Assembly: GCA_963662675.2 (NCBI GenBank)
Contig: CAXXHP010000001.1
Span: 124,001-188,000, forward strand
Origin: G963662675 sp963662675
GTDB taxonomy: Bacteria > Bacteroidota > Bacteroidia > Bacteroidales > Prolixibacteraceae
Direction of reading: 5' to 3'
DNA length: 64,000 nt
The position numbers and the translations under genes were made by a program. The notes beneath the pieces were generated by a model, which was not told the DNA's origin, searched no databases, and worked only from the letters and a program-made list of their open reading frames with translations. This document shows positions 26,166 to 35,104 of this stretch, one piece after another (position 1 is the stretch's first letter; each line of letters starts with the position of its first letter).

Positions 26166-27407
26166 TCAATATTTCTTGAAAATTACTGTCGCATTATGGC
26201 CTCCAAACCCGAATGTATTACTAAGAGCGTATTTGATATCACGTTTTTTAGCAACATTAAAGGTGAAATCCAGATTATTGTCGATCTCAGGATCGTCAGT
26301 AAAATGGTTAATTGTTGGAGGGATAATTCCATTTTGCAATGCTAAAATTGAAGCAATGCCCTCGATTGCACCAGCAGCACCTAAAAGGTGTCCTGTCATT
26401 GATTTTGTGGAACTAATGCTAAGCTTGTATGCATGTTCGCCAAATGTTTTGATAATTGCCTTTGGCTCAGCAATGTCTCCTAGAGGAGTAGAGGTGCCAT
26501 GAACATTGACATAGTCAATGTCTTCAGGTTTTATTCCGGCATCTTCCAATGCCCATTTCATGACTAAGTTTGCTCCTTTGCCTTCTGGATCAGGAGCAGT
26601 CATGTGGTATGCGTCAGCTGACATGCCTCCGCCTGCAACTTCACCATAAATCTTCGCGCCACGCGCAATAGCATGTTCATATTCTTCAAAAATCAGAGCA
26701 CCAGCACCTTCTCCCATGACAAAACCATCACGGTCTTTATCAAAAGGACGAGAAGCTGTTTTTGGGTCATCATTTCTAGTAGAAAGGGCGCGCATAGAAT
26801 TAAATCCACACAAACCTGCATCATTGATTGCAGCTTCTGAACCTCCGGTGATAAATATATTTGCTTTTCCCAAACGAATATAATTTAGCGCTTCAATCAT
26901 TGCATGAGAAGCCGAGGCACAAGCCGAAACTGTTGTGAAATTTGGTCCTCTGAACCCATAGCGGATGGATAATAATCCTCCAGCTATGTTGGCAATCATT
27001 TTTGGAATAAAGAAAGGGTTGAATTTGGGACGTTCCAAATTGTAAGCTCTGGCTTCATCAAAAAATGTTTGAAGACCACCAATTCCAGCACCCCAGATTA
27101 CACCTGCACGATCCTTGTCGATAGAGTCTAAATCCAGACCCGAATCTTCAATGGCTTGCTGTGCAGCTGCATATGCATATAAGGTATAAGGATCGTGTTT
27201 GCGAACCTCTCTCTTCTCTACATAATCGGTTGGTTCAAAGCCTTTTAGCTCGCATGCAAATTGGGTTTTTTGAAGTGATATGTCAAATCTAGTGACAATG
27301 CCAGCTCCACTTTTCCCGTTTTTTAGCCCTTCCCAATATTCCTGTACAGAATTACCAAGCGGGTTGACGGTTCCAAGTCCGGTAATTACTACCCGTTTAA
27401 ATTCCAT
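26166..27407 (-). CDS. fabF: Beta-ketoacyl-ACP synthase II
   Basis: A 413-residue condensing enzyme that extends acyl-ACP with malonyl-ACP in fatty acid synthesis. The Cys-His-His triad is complete: C163 in TVSACASASHAM, H303 in NVHGTSTPLGD and H340 in SMTGHLLGAAGA. Length is normal. It follows acpP by 20 bases, and its carrier substrate is thus made from the same transcript. Confidence 0.97.
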   Translation of the reverse strand: MEFKRVVITGLGTVNPLGNSVQEYWEGLKNGKSGAGIVTRFDISLQKTQFACELKGFEPTDYVEKREVRKHDPYTLYAYAAAQQAIEDSGLDLDSIDKDRAGVIWGAGIGGLQTFFDEARAYNLERPKFNPFFIPKMIANIAGGLLSIRYGFRGPNFTTVSACASASHAMIEALNYIRLGKANIFITGGSEAAINDAGLCGFNSMRALSTRNDDPKTASRPFDKDRDGFVMGEGAGALIFEEYEHAIARGAKIYGEVAGGGMSADAYHMTAPDPEGKGANLVMKWALEDAGIKPEDIDYVNVHGTSTPLGDIAEPKAIIKTFGEHAYKLSISSTKSMTGHLLGAAGAIEGIASILALQNGIIPPTINHFTDDPEIDNNLDFTFNVAKKRDIKYALSNTFGFGGHNATVIFKKY

Positions 27408-27427
27408 AAATGTTTATTTCAGATTTA

Positions 27428-27664
27428 TTACTTTACGTTTGCTTCGATATGAGTAACCGCTTCTCCAACTGTTGAAATCTTTTCAGCTTGATCATCTGGA
27501 ATAGCTAAATCAAATTCTTTCTCGAATTCCATGATTAATTCTACAGTGTCTAAAGAATCTGCTCCAAGATCATTAGTGAATGAAGCTTCATTAGTTACTT
27601 CGCTTTCGTCAACACCTAATTTGTCGACAATAATTGCTTTTACTTTTGCTGCAACATCAGACAT
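27428..27664 (-). CDS. acpP: Acyl carrier protein
   Basis: A 78-residue acidic carrier. The phosphopantetheine attachment serine is S37 in LGADSLDTVELIM; helix 2 is intact. Head of the acpP-fabF-rnc operon and divergent from purN. Confidence 0.97.
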   Translation of the reverse strand: MSDVAAKVKAIIVDKLGVDESEVTNEASFTNDLGADSLDTVELIMEFEKEFDLAIPDDQAEKISTVGEAVTHIEANVK

Positions 27665-27710
27665 AGTCCTAATTTTAAGTTAATATTCAATTTATTTAAA
27701 AAATTCCGTG

Positions 27711-27741
27711 CAAAGTAATAAATTTACCCAAAATATTTCAA
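27711..27741 (-). promoter_or_regulatory. Predicted acpP promoter
   Basis: On the minus strand TTG (27741-27739), 20-base spacer and TTACTTTG (27718-27711), one base off TAnnTTTG. The start would be near 27704, about 40 bases before the ATG. Confidence 0.5.
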
Positions 27742-27850
27742 GCAATATTTCAATTAAATAGCTGTTTCGGGTATGTATATTTTATACTGCGTAGTTATAA
27801 TTGAACGATTAGGTCTATAATTCAAAAATATCAAATTAAAGAGAGTAAAG

Positions 27851-28429
27851 ATGAAGAGGGTTGCTATATTTGCTTCAGGATCAGGCAGTAATGCGCAGAA
27901 TATTATTGAATATTTCAGCAAAAGTAGGGAGGTTGTAATAGATTCACTGTGGTCAAACAATGAAAATGCTTATGCGCTTATTAGGGCTGAAAGGCTCGGA
28001 ATAGAGTCTTTTACCTTTGGAAAAGATGCTTTTTATAAAAGCAGGGAGATACTGGAACAGTTGAGTGATCGGAAAATAGACATGATTGTTCTTTCTGGTT
28101 TTCTATGGTTGGTTCCAAAGTCCTTAATTGGTGAATTTACAATTATTAATATACATCCTGCTTTATTGCCGAAATATGGTGGAAAGGGGATGTATGGGAG
28201 TAAAGTGCATGAAGAGGTAATAAAGAATAAGGAAAAAGAAAGTGGAATTACTGTTCACTATGTGAATGATCGTTACGATGAAGGTAATATTATCTTTCAG
28301 GCAACCTGTGCCATTGATTCTTCAGATACTCCAGATTCTTTAGCTAAAAAAGTGCACCAGTTGGAATATGAGCATTTCCCACGAGTGATAGAAGAGGTGC
28401 TGATGACAGAAGAATTGGAGCTAGACTAA
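27851..28429 (+). CDS. purN: Phosphoribosylglycinamide formyltransferase
   Basis: A 192-residue enzyme of de novo purine synthesis that formylates GAR with 10-formyl-tetrahydrofolate. Seen are the N-terminal ASGSGSNAQNIIEYF phosphate loop, the catalytic NIHPALLPKYGGKGMYG segment with its asparagine and histidine, and the aspartate in DEGNIIFQ. Monogenic and divergent from acpP. The convergent M23 peptidase gene begins 61 bases past the stop; no clear terminator was seen between them. Confidence 0.95.
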   Translation: MKRVAIFASGSGSNAQNIIEYFSKSREVVIDSLWSNNENAYALIRAERLGIESFTFGKDAFYKSREILEQLSDRKIDMIVLSGFLWLVPKSLIGEFTIINIHPALLPKYGGKGMYGSKVHEEVIKNKEKESGITVHYVNDRYDEGNIIFQATCAIDSSDTPDSLAKKVHQLEYEHFPRVIEEVLMTEELELD

Positions 28430-28490
28430 TAATATGAGTATAGTCTTAGAAATCGAGTTAAGTTTCCAAATAATTGAGATTCATTAATAA

Positions 28491-29756
28491 TCAATTCTGG
28501 GCAAAAAGAGTGATTTGTTCAAGGTTGATGATTAGTGAATCTTTTAAAGCATTAAATGCCAGAATGTTTTGTTCTCTAACCGGTTCGACAGGTGGTGCTT
28601 CCATTTTTAAAGGATCAATGGCTGAGCCATTCTTGAAAACGCGGAAATCTAGATGGGGACCTGTTGCTAAACCGGTTTTGCCTACGTAGCCAATTACTTG
28701 TCCTTGTGTTACACGGACGCCTGGAGCCAACCCTTTTGCATATCCATTTAGGTGCATGTAACAAGTTGTATAGACCGAATTGTGCTTGATGTATACGTAG
28801 TTTCCTCCTCCGGTTGCCTGATATCCTTTCTTAGTAACAACCCCATCTCCAATTGAAACAACGGGCGTGCCTGTAGGTGCTGAATAGTCTACACCGTGAT
28901 GTGGACGACGAATTTTCAAAACCGGATGCATGCGGCTGTTAGAGAATCGGGAACTGATTCTTGAGTAGGTTAATGGGGCTTTTAAAAAGGCCTTTTTAAG
29001 ACTTTCTCCTTTTTCATTATAGAACGTAGACGAGCTGTCTTGTTCAAAATAGAATGCATAAAAATCAACATTTTGGTGTTGGAATTTGCAAGCGTAAATA
29101 TCGGAAATTCCAACAGAAATACTGTCGACAAACTTTTCTTCATAAATAATTTTGAAATTGTCACCTTTTTGAATACCAAAGAAATCGATTGTCCATGCAT
29201 ATATTTCAGATAGCTCAATGGCCAGTAGTGGGTTTATGTCATTGTCAACCATCGTATTCCACAAAGAAGAGCTGATTGTTCCAGAAGCTGTCTTTAATTT
29301 ATTGATAATAGGTTTTTCACCTTTGTAGATATTTAGACTATCATTTAGTTCATAAACGATGTACTCAATCGCATCAACTTCATAAACGAAGTATTGGGCT
29401 TCTTTTAAACTGTCATTATTATAGAAAAAGTAATAATTATTGTCCCTTTTTATTTTCCGGACATCAAAAATGGGTTTGGATTTTTTTGCAATTTGATCAA
29501 TGGTTTGATACGAAATTCCTTCTTTAAGTAGAATGTCAGAAAGGTACTGGTTTCTTTTTATGGTCTCTTTTTCAATTATGAATGAATCTATCGGTAATCC
29601 AAATTTTAATTCCGGTTCGGGAATTTCAATCATTTCAGATATGCCTTCTTCTCCCTCTTCTTGTATTTGTTCTGCTTGGTTCATCTTGATTGCGACCAGC
29701 GTCAGTATTACAAAAATTGCCCCTCCTAATACTCCAATAATCTGATATTTCTTCAT
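28491..29756 (-). CDS. M23-family peptidoglycan endopeptidase with OapA/LysM-like N-terminal region
   Basis: 421 residues, anchored by one helix (about 5-23). A long region (50-250) resembles the extension of MepM/NlpD-type enzymes. The LytM domain has H286-xxx-D290 in RPHHGVDYSAP and H335 in YMHLNGYA. The third motif is GPHLDF: H368 is kept but the second histidine of the usual HxH zinc site is D370. An Asp can ligate zinc, and I recall similar HLDF sequences in Bacteroidota relatives, so it may be active. One base separates its ATG from the stop-side neighbour YitT gene, giving a two-gene operon. Confidence 0.85.
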   Translation of the reverse strand: MKKYQIIGVLGGAIFVILTLVAIKMNQAEQIQEEGEEGISEMIEIPEPELKFGLPIDSFIIEKETIKRNQYLSDILLKEGISYQTIDQIAKKSKPIFDVRKIKRDNNYYFFYNNDSLKEAQYFVYEVDAIEYIVYELNDSLNIYKGEKPIINKLKTASGTISSSLWNTMVDNDINPLLAIELSEIYAWTIDFFGIQKGDNFKIIYEEKFVDSISVGISDIYACKFQHQNVDFYAFYFEQDSSSTFYNEKGESLKKAFLKAPLTYSRISSRFSNSRMHPVLKIRRPHHGVDYSAPTGTPVVSIGDGVVTKKGYQATGGGNYVYIKHNSVYTTCYMHLNGYAKGLAPGVRVTQGQVIGYVGKTGLATGPHLDFRVFKNGSAIDPLKMEAPPVEPVREQNILAFNALKDSLIINLEQITLFAQN

Positions 29757-29757
29757 T

Positions 29758-30627
29758 TTATATTTTTATGTTCTCAAAACCTTGCCCAAAAACTCCCATG
29801 ACATTTCCTGTGGAAATAAAAGCGTCAGGATCAATTTCTTTAAGTCTTCTGAAAATTTGACTTGTTTCTTTTTTTCTGACGACGGTCATCACAATTTTTA
29901 CGTTCTCTTTTGTGTACCAACCAACGCCATCAATTACTGTAACGCCTCTCCCAGCATTTTTATTGATGTGATCCGCAATTTCAGCAAATTTTCTCGAAAA
30001 TATAAAAATTTGAGCAGATGCAGTTGCCCCATTTAAAAAAGCATCGATCGTGTATGCAATTACCCACATGGTAACATAGCCATAGACTAGCTTTGCCGGC
30101 GATTGAAATACAAAATAACTAGAGGCTATAATTATTACGTCACAATACATGATGACACGCCCGGGGCTTATATTCCTATATTTATTGATGATCATGGCAA
30201 CAATATCTGTGCCACCGGTACTGCCACCTCTTGTGAAGACAATGCCTATGCCAATACCTCCCAGCATGGCTCCTAATACAGCAGAAAGAAAAGTGTCGTC
30301 TACCAATGGCTCTTTGATAAGTCCGGGTGTGACCATGAACAAAAGACTTGCAAGTAGCATACTGAAGATTGTTTTTATCCCAAAGTTTGCCCCTAGAATT
30401 TTAATCGCAATTATAACCAAGACGACGTTAACCAAAAAATAGGTTAATGCAATTGGCACTTTGTAGCTGTAAAATATTACTGCAGAAACGCCACTTATTC
30501 CACCACCGGTAATTTCTGCCGGAATAAGAAATATTGTCCAAGAGAGCACATAAAGGCTCATGCCGAAAGCAATAATCAGATAGTCTGTTATTGTTGTTCT
30601 AATCCGTGTTTTTTGTTGATCTGTCAT
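29758..30627 (-). CDS. YitT-family membrane protein (DUF161/DUF2179)
   Basis: 289 residues from the ATG at 30627: five or six helices (about 15-180, with GGGISGVSAVIFYSYKVP and GIVFTRGGSTGGTDIVAMII) and a C-terminal soluble DUF2179 domain (GRGVTVIDGVGWYTKENV, FGQGFENIKI). A longer frame starts at a TTG at 30699, but the extension is basic and unlike the family start. Function unknown; the family is sometimes described as a transporter. Cotranscribed with the M23 peptidase. Confidence 0.88.
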   Translation of the reverse strand: MTDQQKTRIRTTITDYLIIAFGMSLYVLSWTIFLIPAEITGGGISGVSAVIFYSYKVPIALTYFLVNVVLVIIAIKILGANFGIKTIFSMLLASLLFMVTPGLIKEPLVDDTFLSAVLGAMLGGIGIGIVFTRGGSTGGTDIVAMIINKYRNISPGRVIMYCDVIIIASSYFVFQSPAKLVYGYVTMWVIAYTIDAFLNGATASAQIFIFSRKFAEIADHINKNAGRGVTVIDGVGWYTKENVKIVMTVVRKKETSQIFRRLKEIDPDAFISTGNVMGVFGQGFENIKI

Positions 30628-30792
30628 TTCTATTCTTTTATCCAATTTATAGAAATCAGTTGCTCGTCTTTTTATGAGCCACTTCGTAAATTTCTGCAAA
30701 AGAATACTTTAGAATAGTAGTAGTATATGGATAAAAGTCATCATTTGAATGATTTATGAAAATTTGTTGTGTGTAGTTTATCTGAGTGTGAA

Positions 30793-30827
30793 CAAAAAAA
30801 AGGCGCGAGGATTTTGTCCTTGCGCCT
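30793..30827 (-). terminator. Rho-independent terminator after leuS
   Basis: On the minus strand AGGCGCAAGGA pairs with TCCTCGCGCCT (30801-30827, one wobble) and is followed by TTTTTTTT at 30800-30793. Confidence 0.88.
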
Positions 30828-30849
30828 GAATTGTATGCTTGTTTGTTAT

Positions 30850-33501
30850 TTACATGACTATGTTTATGATTTTCTTTGGAACATAGATTACTTTCTTTGG
30901 CGTTTTTCCGTCTAGCCATTTTTGTGAAAGTTCATTCTCAATTATCGTTTTTTCAACATCTTCTTTCGAGATGTTTAATGGCAATTCCATTTTGAAGCGC
31001 ATTTTCCCATTAAAAGAAACAGGATATTCGTGTGAATCTTCTACCAATAAACCTTTGTCTGCAATGGGCCATGGTTCGTAGGCTAATGTCTGTGTATTGC
31101 CGTAAAGCTGCCAAAGTTCTTCGGATAAGTGTGGCGCATATGGCGATAATATTTTGGCAAAGGTTTCAGCCGTTGATTTGGTGACTTTTCCCTTCTTCAT
31201 CGCCAAATTATTAAATACCATAAGTGCAGAAATACCCGTGTTGAATTTTAGGTTTTCTATATCATCCCCCACTTTAATAATGGTTTGTTGCAATAATTTC
31301 AAAACTTCTTTGTCTTCTTCATCTTCTACGATGTTGTCAAGGTTTCCAAAGAAACGAGAAGCACGACCTAAAAAGCCAAATACACCTTTTACACCGTTTT
31401 CTGCCCATGGCTTGGTGTCGTCAAGCGGGCCCATGAACATCTCGTACAGGCGAAGTGCATCAGCTCCATATTTCTCAACTACATCATCGGGGTTGATTAC
31501 ATTCTTTAGTGATTTTGACATTTTTGCCACGATCTGTCGCAATTCTTCTTTTGTTTCGATGTGGAAGTATCTGCCATCCTTTTCTTCTACCAAATCGGAT
31601 GCAACTTTGCCACCCGTTTTTGTTTCGTATGCGAAGGCAAGTATCATTCCTTGGTTAAAGAGCTTTTGGAAAGGCTCTTCAGTTGAGACAATGCCCAGAT
31701 CAAACAGCACTTTGTGCCAAAAACGTGAGTATAAAAGGTGAAGTACGGCATGTTCGGCACCTCCAATATAAAGGTCAACCGGCATCCAGTAATTTTCTAC
31801 TTTAGGGTCAAAGATTTGTTCATCGTTTTTTGGGTCGATGTAGCGTAGGAAGTACCAGCACGAACCTGCCCATTGTGGCATGGTGTTGGTTTCGCGACGG
31901 CCTTTGCGTCCATTTTTATCGGTAACAATAAGCCAATCACCGGCATTGGCGAGTGGAGATTCACCACCTTCACCCGGTTCAAATTTTTCCATTTCTGGAA
32001 GGGTAACTGGAAGGTCGTCATCAACAAGCGAGATTTCGCCATCTTCCCAGTGAATCACAGGAAATGGTTCGCCCCAGTAGCGTTGGCGGCTAAACAGCCA
32101 ATCGCGTAATTTGAAGTTGATGGTGGCATTGCCAATACCGTGACTTTCGAGCCAGTTGATCACTTTGGTAATTCCTTCTTTCTTATTCAAACCGTTAATG
32201 TCGATTCCCGTTTCATTGCTTGATGAGTTGATGTATGCGCCATCTTCAGTCCAGCAAGCTTTGCCCGCTAAGGCTTTCTCGCGAGTTTCTTCGTCCGTTT
32301 CTTTAGGGTCAAGGATGCAGATAATCGGAATCTCAAATTTTTCGGCAAATTCAAAGTCGCGGGTGTCGTGTGCCGGAACAGCCATAATGGCTCCAGTTCC
32401 ATAGCCCATTAAAACGTAGTCGGCTACCCATATAGGGATTTGTTTTCCGTTAATTGGGTTGATCGCAAAACTTCCTGTAAATACACCGGTTTTTTCTTTG
32501 GCTAGTTCAGTCCGGTCAAGATCTGACTTCAATGAGGCTGCTTGTGTGTATTTCTTTACTTCTTCTGCTTTATCTTTGGTGACGATTGCTGAAAGCATCG
32601 GATGTTCTGGTGAAACAACCATGTAGGTAGCTCCGAACAGCGTGTCTGGACGTGTTGTGTAAACGCGTAGTTTTTCATTAATGCCTTCTATTTTGAAATC
32701 AACTTCGGCTCCTGTGGATTTGCCAATCCAATTTCGTTGCATGTCTTTTACGCCTTCTGGCCAATCTAGATTGTCTAGGCCTTCAAGTAGTCTTTGGGCA
32801 TAATGTGGTATGCGAAGCAGCCATTGCTTCAGGTTTTTACGAATAACCTGATTGCCGCATTTTTCATGTGCTCCATCAGAAAGTACTTCCTCATTGGCGC
32901 AGACAGTTTTGCAATGGTCGCACCACCATACTTGGGCGTTGTCGTAATAAGCCAGTCGTTTTTTGCCGATGTATTCTTTCTCAGCTTCAATTCCTTCGGC
33001 TTTTATTTCTGAAGGAATAGGCAGTTCGCTAATTGGTCGGCCTTTGCCAATTTCAGAATCGAACCAGGTATTGTAAAGCTTTGTGAAAATCCACTGGGTC
33101 CATTTGAAATATTTAGGGTCGGTAGTGTTGATCTCCCGATCCCAGTCGTAGCTTAAGCCCAATGTTTTAATTTGTCGACGGAAGTTGTCACAATTAATGT
33201 TGGTAGTAACAGCCGGATGAGTTCCGGTTTGAATAGCATACTGTTCTGCAGGCAGTCCAAAGGCATCCCATCCCATTGGGTGAAGAACGTTGAATCCTTT
33301 CATGCGCTTATAGCGGCTGATGATATCGGTAGCTGTATAGCCCTCCGGATGTCCTACATGAAGTCCCGATCCGGATGGATAGGGAAACATATCGAGGATG
33401 TAATATTTTGGTTTTGAAAAATCGTTTTCGGTTTTGAAGGTTTTGTTTTCCTCCCAGTAAGCCTGCCATTTAGGCTCAATTTCCCAGAATTTATAGTCCA
33501 T
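30850..33501 (-). CDS. leuS: Leucyl-tRNA synthetase
   Basis: An 883-residue class I synthetase. The HIGH motif appears as HVGH in PYPSGSGLHVGHPEGY, KMSKS is intact in AKMSKSLKNV, and the CP1 editing domain (MAVPAHDTRDFEFA) is present. A zinc cluster CDHCKTVCANEEV with a later CGN lies in the insertion near residue 190-218. Full length and stand-alone. Confidence 0.98.
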   Translation of the reverse strand: MDYKFWEIEPKWQAYWEENKTFKTENDFSKPKYYILDMFPYPSGSGLHVGHPEGYTATDIISRYKRMKGFNVLHPMGWDAFGLPAEQYAIQTGTHPAVTTNINCDNFRRQIKTLGLSYDWDREINTTDPKYFKWTQWIFTKLYNTWFDSEIGKGRPISELPIPSEIKAEGIEAEKEYIGKKRLAYYDNAQVWWCDHCKTVCANEEVLSDGAHEKCGNQVIRKNLKQWLLRIPHYAQRLLEGLDNLDWPEGVKDMQRNWIGKSTGAEVDFKIEGINEKLRVYTTRPDTLFGATYMVVSPEHPMLSAIVTKDKAEEVKKYTQAASLKSDLDRTELAKEKTGVFTGSFAINPINGKQIPIWVADYVLMGYGTGAIMAVPAHDTRDFEFAEKFEIPIICILDPKETDEETREKALAGKACWTEDGAYINSSSNETGIDINGLNKKEGITKVINWLESHGIGNATINFKLRDWLFSRQRYWGEPFPVIHWEDGEISLVDDDLPVTLPEMEKFEPGEGGESPLANAGDWLIVTDKNGRKGRRETNTMPQWAGSCWYFLRYIDPKNDEQIFDPKVENYWMPVDLYIGGAEHAVLHLLYSRFWHKVLFDLGIVSTEEPFQKLFNQGMILAFAYETKTGGKVASDLVEEKDGRYFHIETKEELRQIVAKMSKSLKNVINPDDVVEKYGADALRLYEMFMGPLDDTKPWAENGVKGVFGFLGRASRFFGNLDNIVEDEEDKEVLKLLQQTIIKVGDDIENLKFNTGISALMVFNNLAMKKGKVTKSTAETFAKILSPYAPHLSEELWQLYGNTQTLAYEPWPIADKGLLVEDSHEYPVSFNGKMRFKMELPLNISKEDVEKTIIENELSQKWLDGKTPKKVIYVPKKIINIVM

Positions 33502-33538
33502 GTTTATGGTTGATTAAAAGCATATTAAAACTGAGGCG

Positions 33539-33546
33539 CAAAGATA
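33539..33546 (-). promoter_or_regulatory. Predicted leuS promoter -7 element
   Basis: TATCTTTG on the minus strand is an exact TAnnTTTG match 38 bases before the leuS ATG. No TTG at a proper distance is evident. Confidence 0.45.
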
Positions 33547-33636
33547 GAAAAATCTAGCAAGAGTGCATGGGGTTTTTAGGCGGCTTATAATATGGGAGTT
33601 GTGCTTGTTTGTTTTTGGCTGTATGAAATCTCCGAA

Positions 33637-33894
33637 TTATTCCGATCTGTCTTTTTTCTTGAACCAATTGATTGGATTAAGTTGTGCTTTATATTTGGAG
33701 AAAAGCTCTTTGCCAACTAGAAGTCCACCTGCCCAGAAAGAAATCTCCATGCAAATGAAGCAGGTTGTTGACCAAAATACTTTTTGTTTGGTTTCCAGTT
33801 CAAGGAAAGGCACCAGCAACATCAGACCAAAGAAAACACCGCTGAAAAGCATCAGGAAAATTCCAATTTTGATTTGGCTATTTTTCTTTTTCAT
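33637..33894 (-). CDS. Small two-helix membrane protein, transporter-suffix-domain-like
   Basis: 85 residues from the ATG at 33894; a longer frame to 33936 starts at a weaker codon inside the end of the histidine kinase gene. Two helices (about 8-30 and 38-60) flank PFLELETKQK, and the tail GGLLVGKELFSKYKAQL matches what I recall of the transporter suffix domain, a short module found alone or at the ends of transporters. Function unknown. Fourteen bases below the PAS kinase and on the same strand, so probably cotranscribed. Confidence 0.6.
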   Translation of the reverse strand: MKKKNSQIKIGIFLMLFSGVFFGLMLLVPFLELETKQKVFWSTTCFICMEISFWAGGLLVGKELFSKYKAQLNPINWFKKKDRSE

Positions 33895-33908
33895 AGTTCT
33901 AATTATAG

Positions 33909-35096
33909 CTATAGTGGCAACGAAAAATAGAAACAAGCGCCTTGTCCCAAGGTTGACTCAACCCAAATTTCACCCCGCATGAGTTCGATAAATGCCTTTG
34001 AAATGGAAAGTCCAAGTCCAGATCCTTCTTTCGGATTATCCATTGAAGTAGATGATTTCTGGAAACGAACAAAAATTTGATTTAAAGAATCTTTAGGTAT
34101 CCCATCTCCAGTATCCTTAACAAAGAAAACAATCTGTCTTGGCTCTTTTTTGTAGCCAAAAGTTATCGACTGAGAATTTGAGTGCTTTATTGCATTCTTT
34201 ATTAGGTTGATGAATATCTGAGATAGTTTGGTTTTATCTGTATTGAGAATAAGTGGGATTTTTGGATTTGTGTTTTGAAAAGTGAGTTCAATATTCTGCC
34301 TGTCACATTCCGGCCGAAAGAAATTCCATAATTCATCCAGTAATTCTGTGATATTTACGTCTTCAAGTTTTATCGAAACTTGTCCTGATTCAATTTTTGA
34401 GAGGTCAACTAAATCGTTAATCAAATTTAGTAGCCGATCTCCACTCTTCTTGATAATGTTTATGTAGTAGTTCTTTTTGTCTTCGGAAATATTGTGGTCT
34501 TCAAGCAATTCGGCAAAACCAAGAATTCCATTCATTGGAGTTCTTATTTCATGACTCATATTGGCCAAAAAAGCAGTTTTAAGTAAATCATGTTCTTCCG
34601 CTTTTTTACGGGCAGAAATCAATTCTTTTTCATACTTTTTCCGTTTCGTAAAGTTGCGAATAACAGCAACAATAGCAGTTTCCCCATTCCAGATGGTTTT
34701 GTTGAGAGATACATGTACGTCAATTTCTTCTTTTGTGTCTTGTTGAAGTACTTTCCATTCAAATACTTGTGGTGCATCGTTCGTGGTCATTCCCCACATC
34801 TTTTTGACCTCTGTTAGTGACATGGATTTGGAGCTTATGTCAGCAACTTGATATTTTTCTATATTTTCTTCAGAGATCCCAAATAGATTAATGGCTTGAG
34901 AATTCAGGGCTATAAATTGTCCTTTTAGATCATGGATTACAATCCCGTCAGAAGTATTGTTGAAAATGGATTGCAAGTTTGATTTAGACATCTCAAGCTC
35001 TTCAATTTTGCGTTGTAGCTCAGGGTAATAGCTTTTTCTAAATGAATGCTCACCCAGTCCAATAATTTTTTGTCTGTATTTTCCCCAATCTTCCAT
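33909..35096 (-). CDS. Soluble PAS-domain histidine kinase
   Basis: 395 residues with no transmembrane helix. A coiled-coil (28-45) leads to a PAS domain (about 40-150: IFNNTSDGIVIHDLKGQ, ending at the RNFTKRKKYEKEL junction), then HisKA with H182 in ANMSHEIRTPMNG and an ATPase domain (NLIKNAIKHS, VKDTGDGIP, GSGLGLSIS). There is no receiver and no adjacent regulator, so its partner is elsewhere. It lies 8 bases after the alcohol dehydrogenase gene, an unusual coupling. Confidence 0.94.
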   Translation of the reverse strand: MEDWGKYRQKIIGLGEHSFRKSYYPELQRKIEELEMSKSNLQSIFNNTSDGIVIHDLKGQFIALNSQAINLFGISEENIEKYQVADISSKSMSLTEVKKMWGMTTNDAPQVFEWKVLQQDTKEEIDVHVSLNKTIWNGETAIVAVIRNFTKRKKYEKELISARKKAEEHDLLKTAFLANMSHEIRTPMNGILGFAELLEDHNISEDKKNYYINIIKKSGDRLLNLINDLVDLSKIESGQVSIKLEDVNITELLDELWNFFRPECDRQNIELTFQNTNPKIPLILNTDKTKLSQIFINLIKNAIKHSNSQSITFGYKKEPRQIVFFVKDTGDGIPKDSLNQIFVRFQKSSTSMDNPKEGSGLGLSISKAFIELMRGEIWVESTLGQGACFYFSLPL

Positions 35097-35104
35097 ATGT
35101 TTAA

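Noticed and set aside
28430..28490. Terminator between purN and the M23 gene
   Set aside because: Only a 6-base AATTGA/TCAATT pairing with a large loop was found, too weak to call.
33563..33982. 139-codon plus-strand frame
   Set aside because: Overlaps the minus-strand small membrane protein and the kinase end, which have family-like sequences; this frame shows none.
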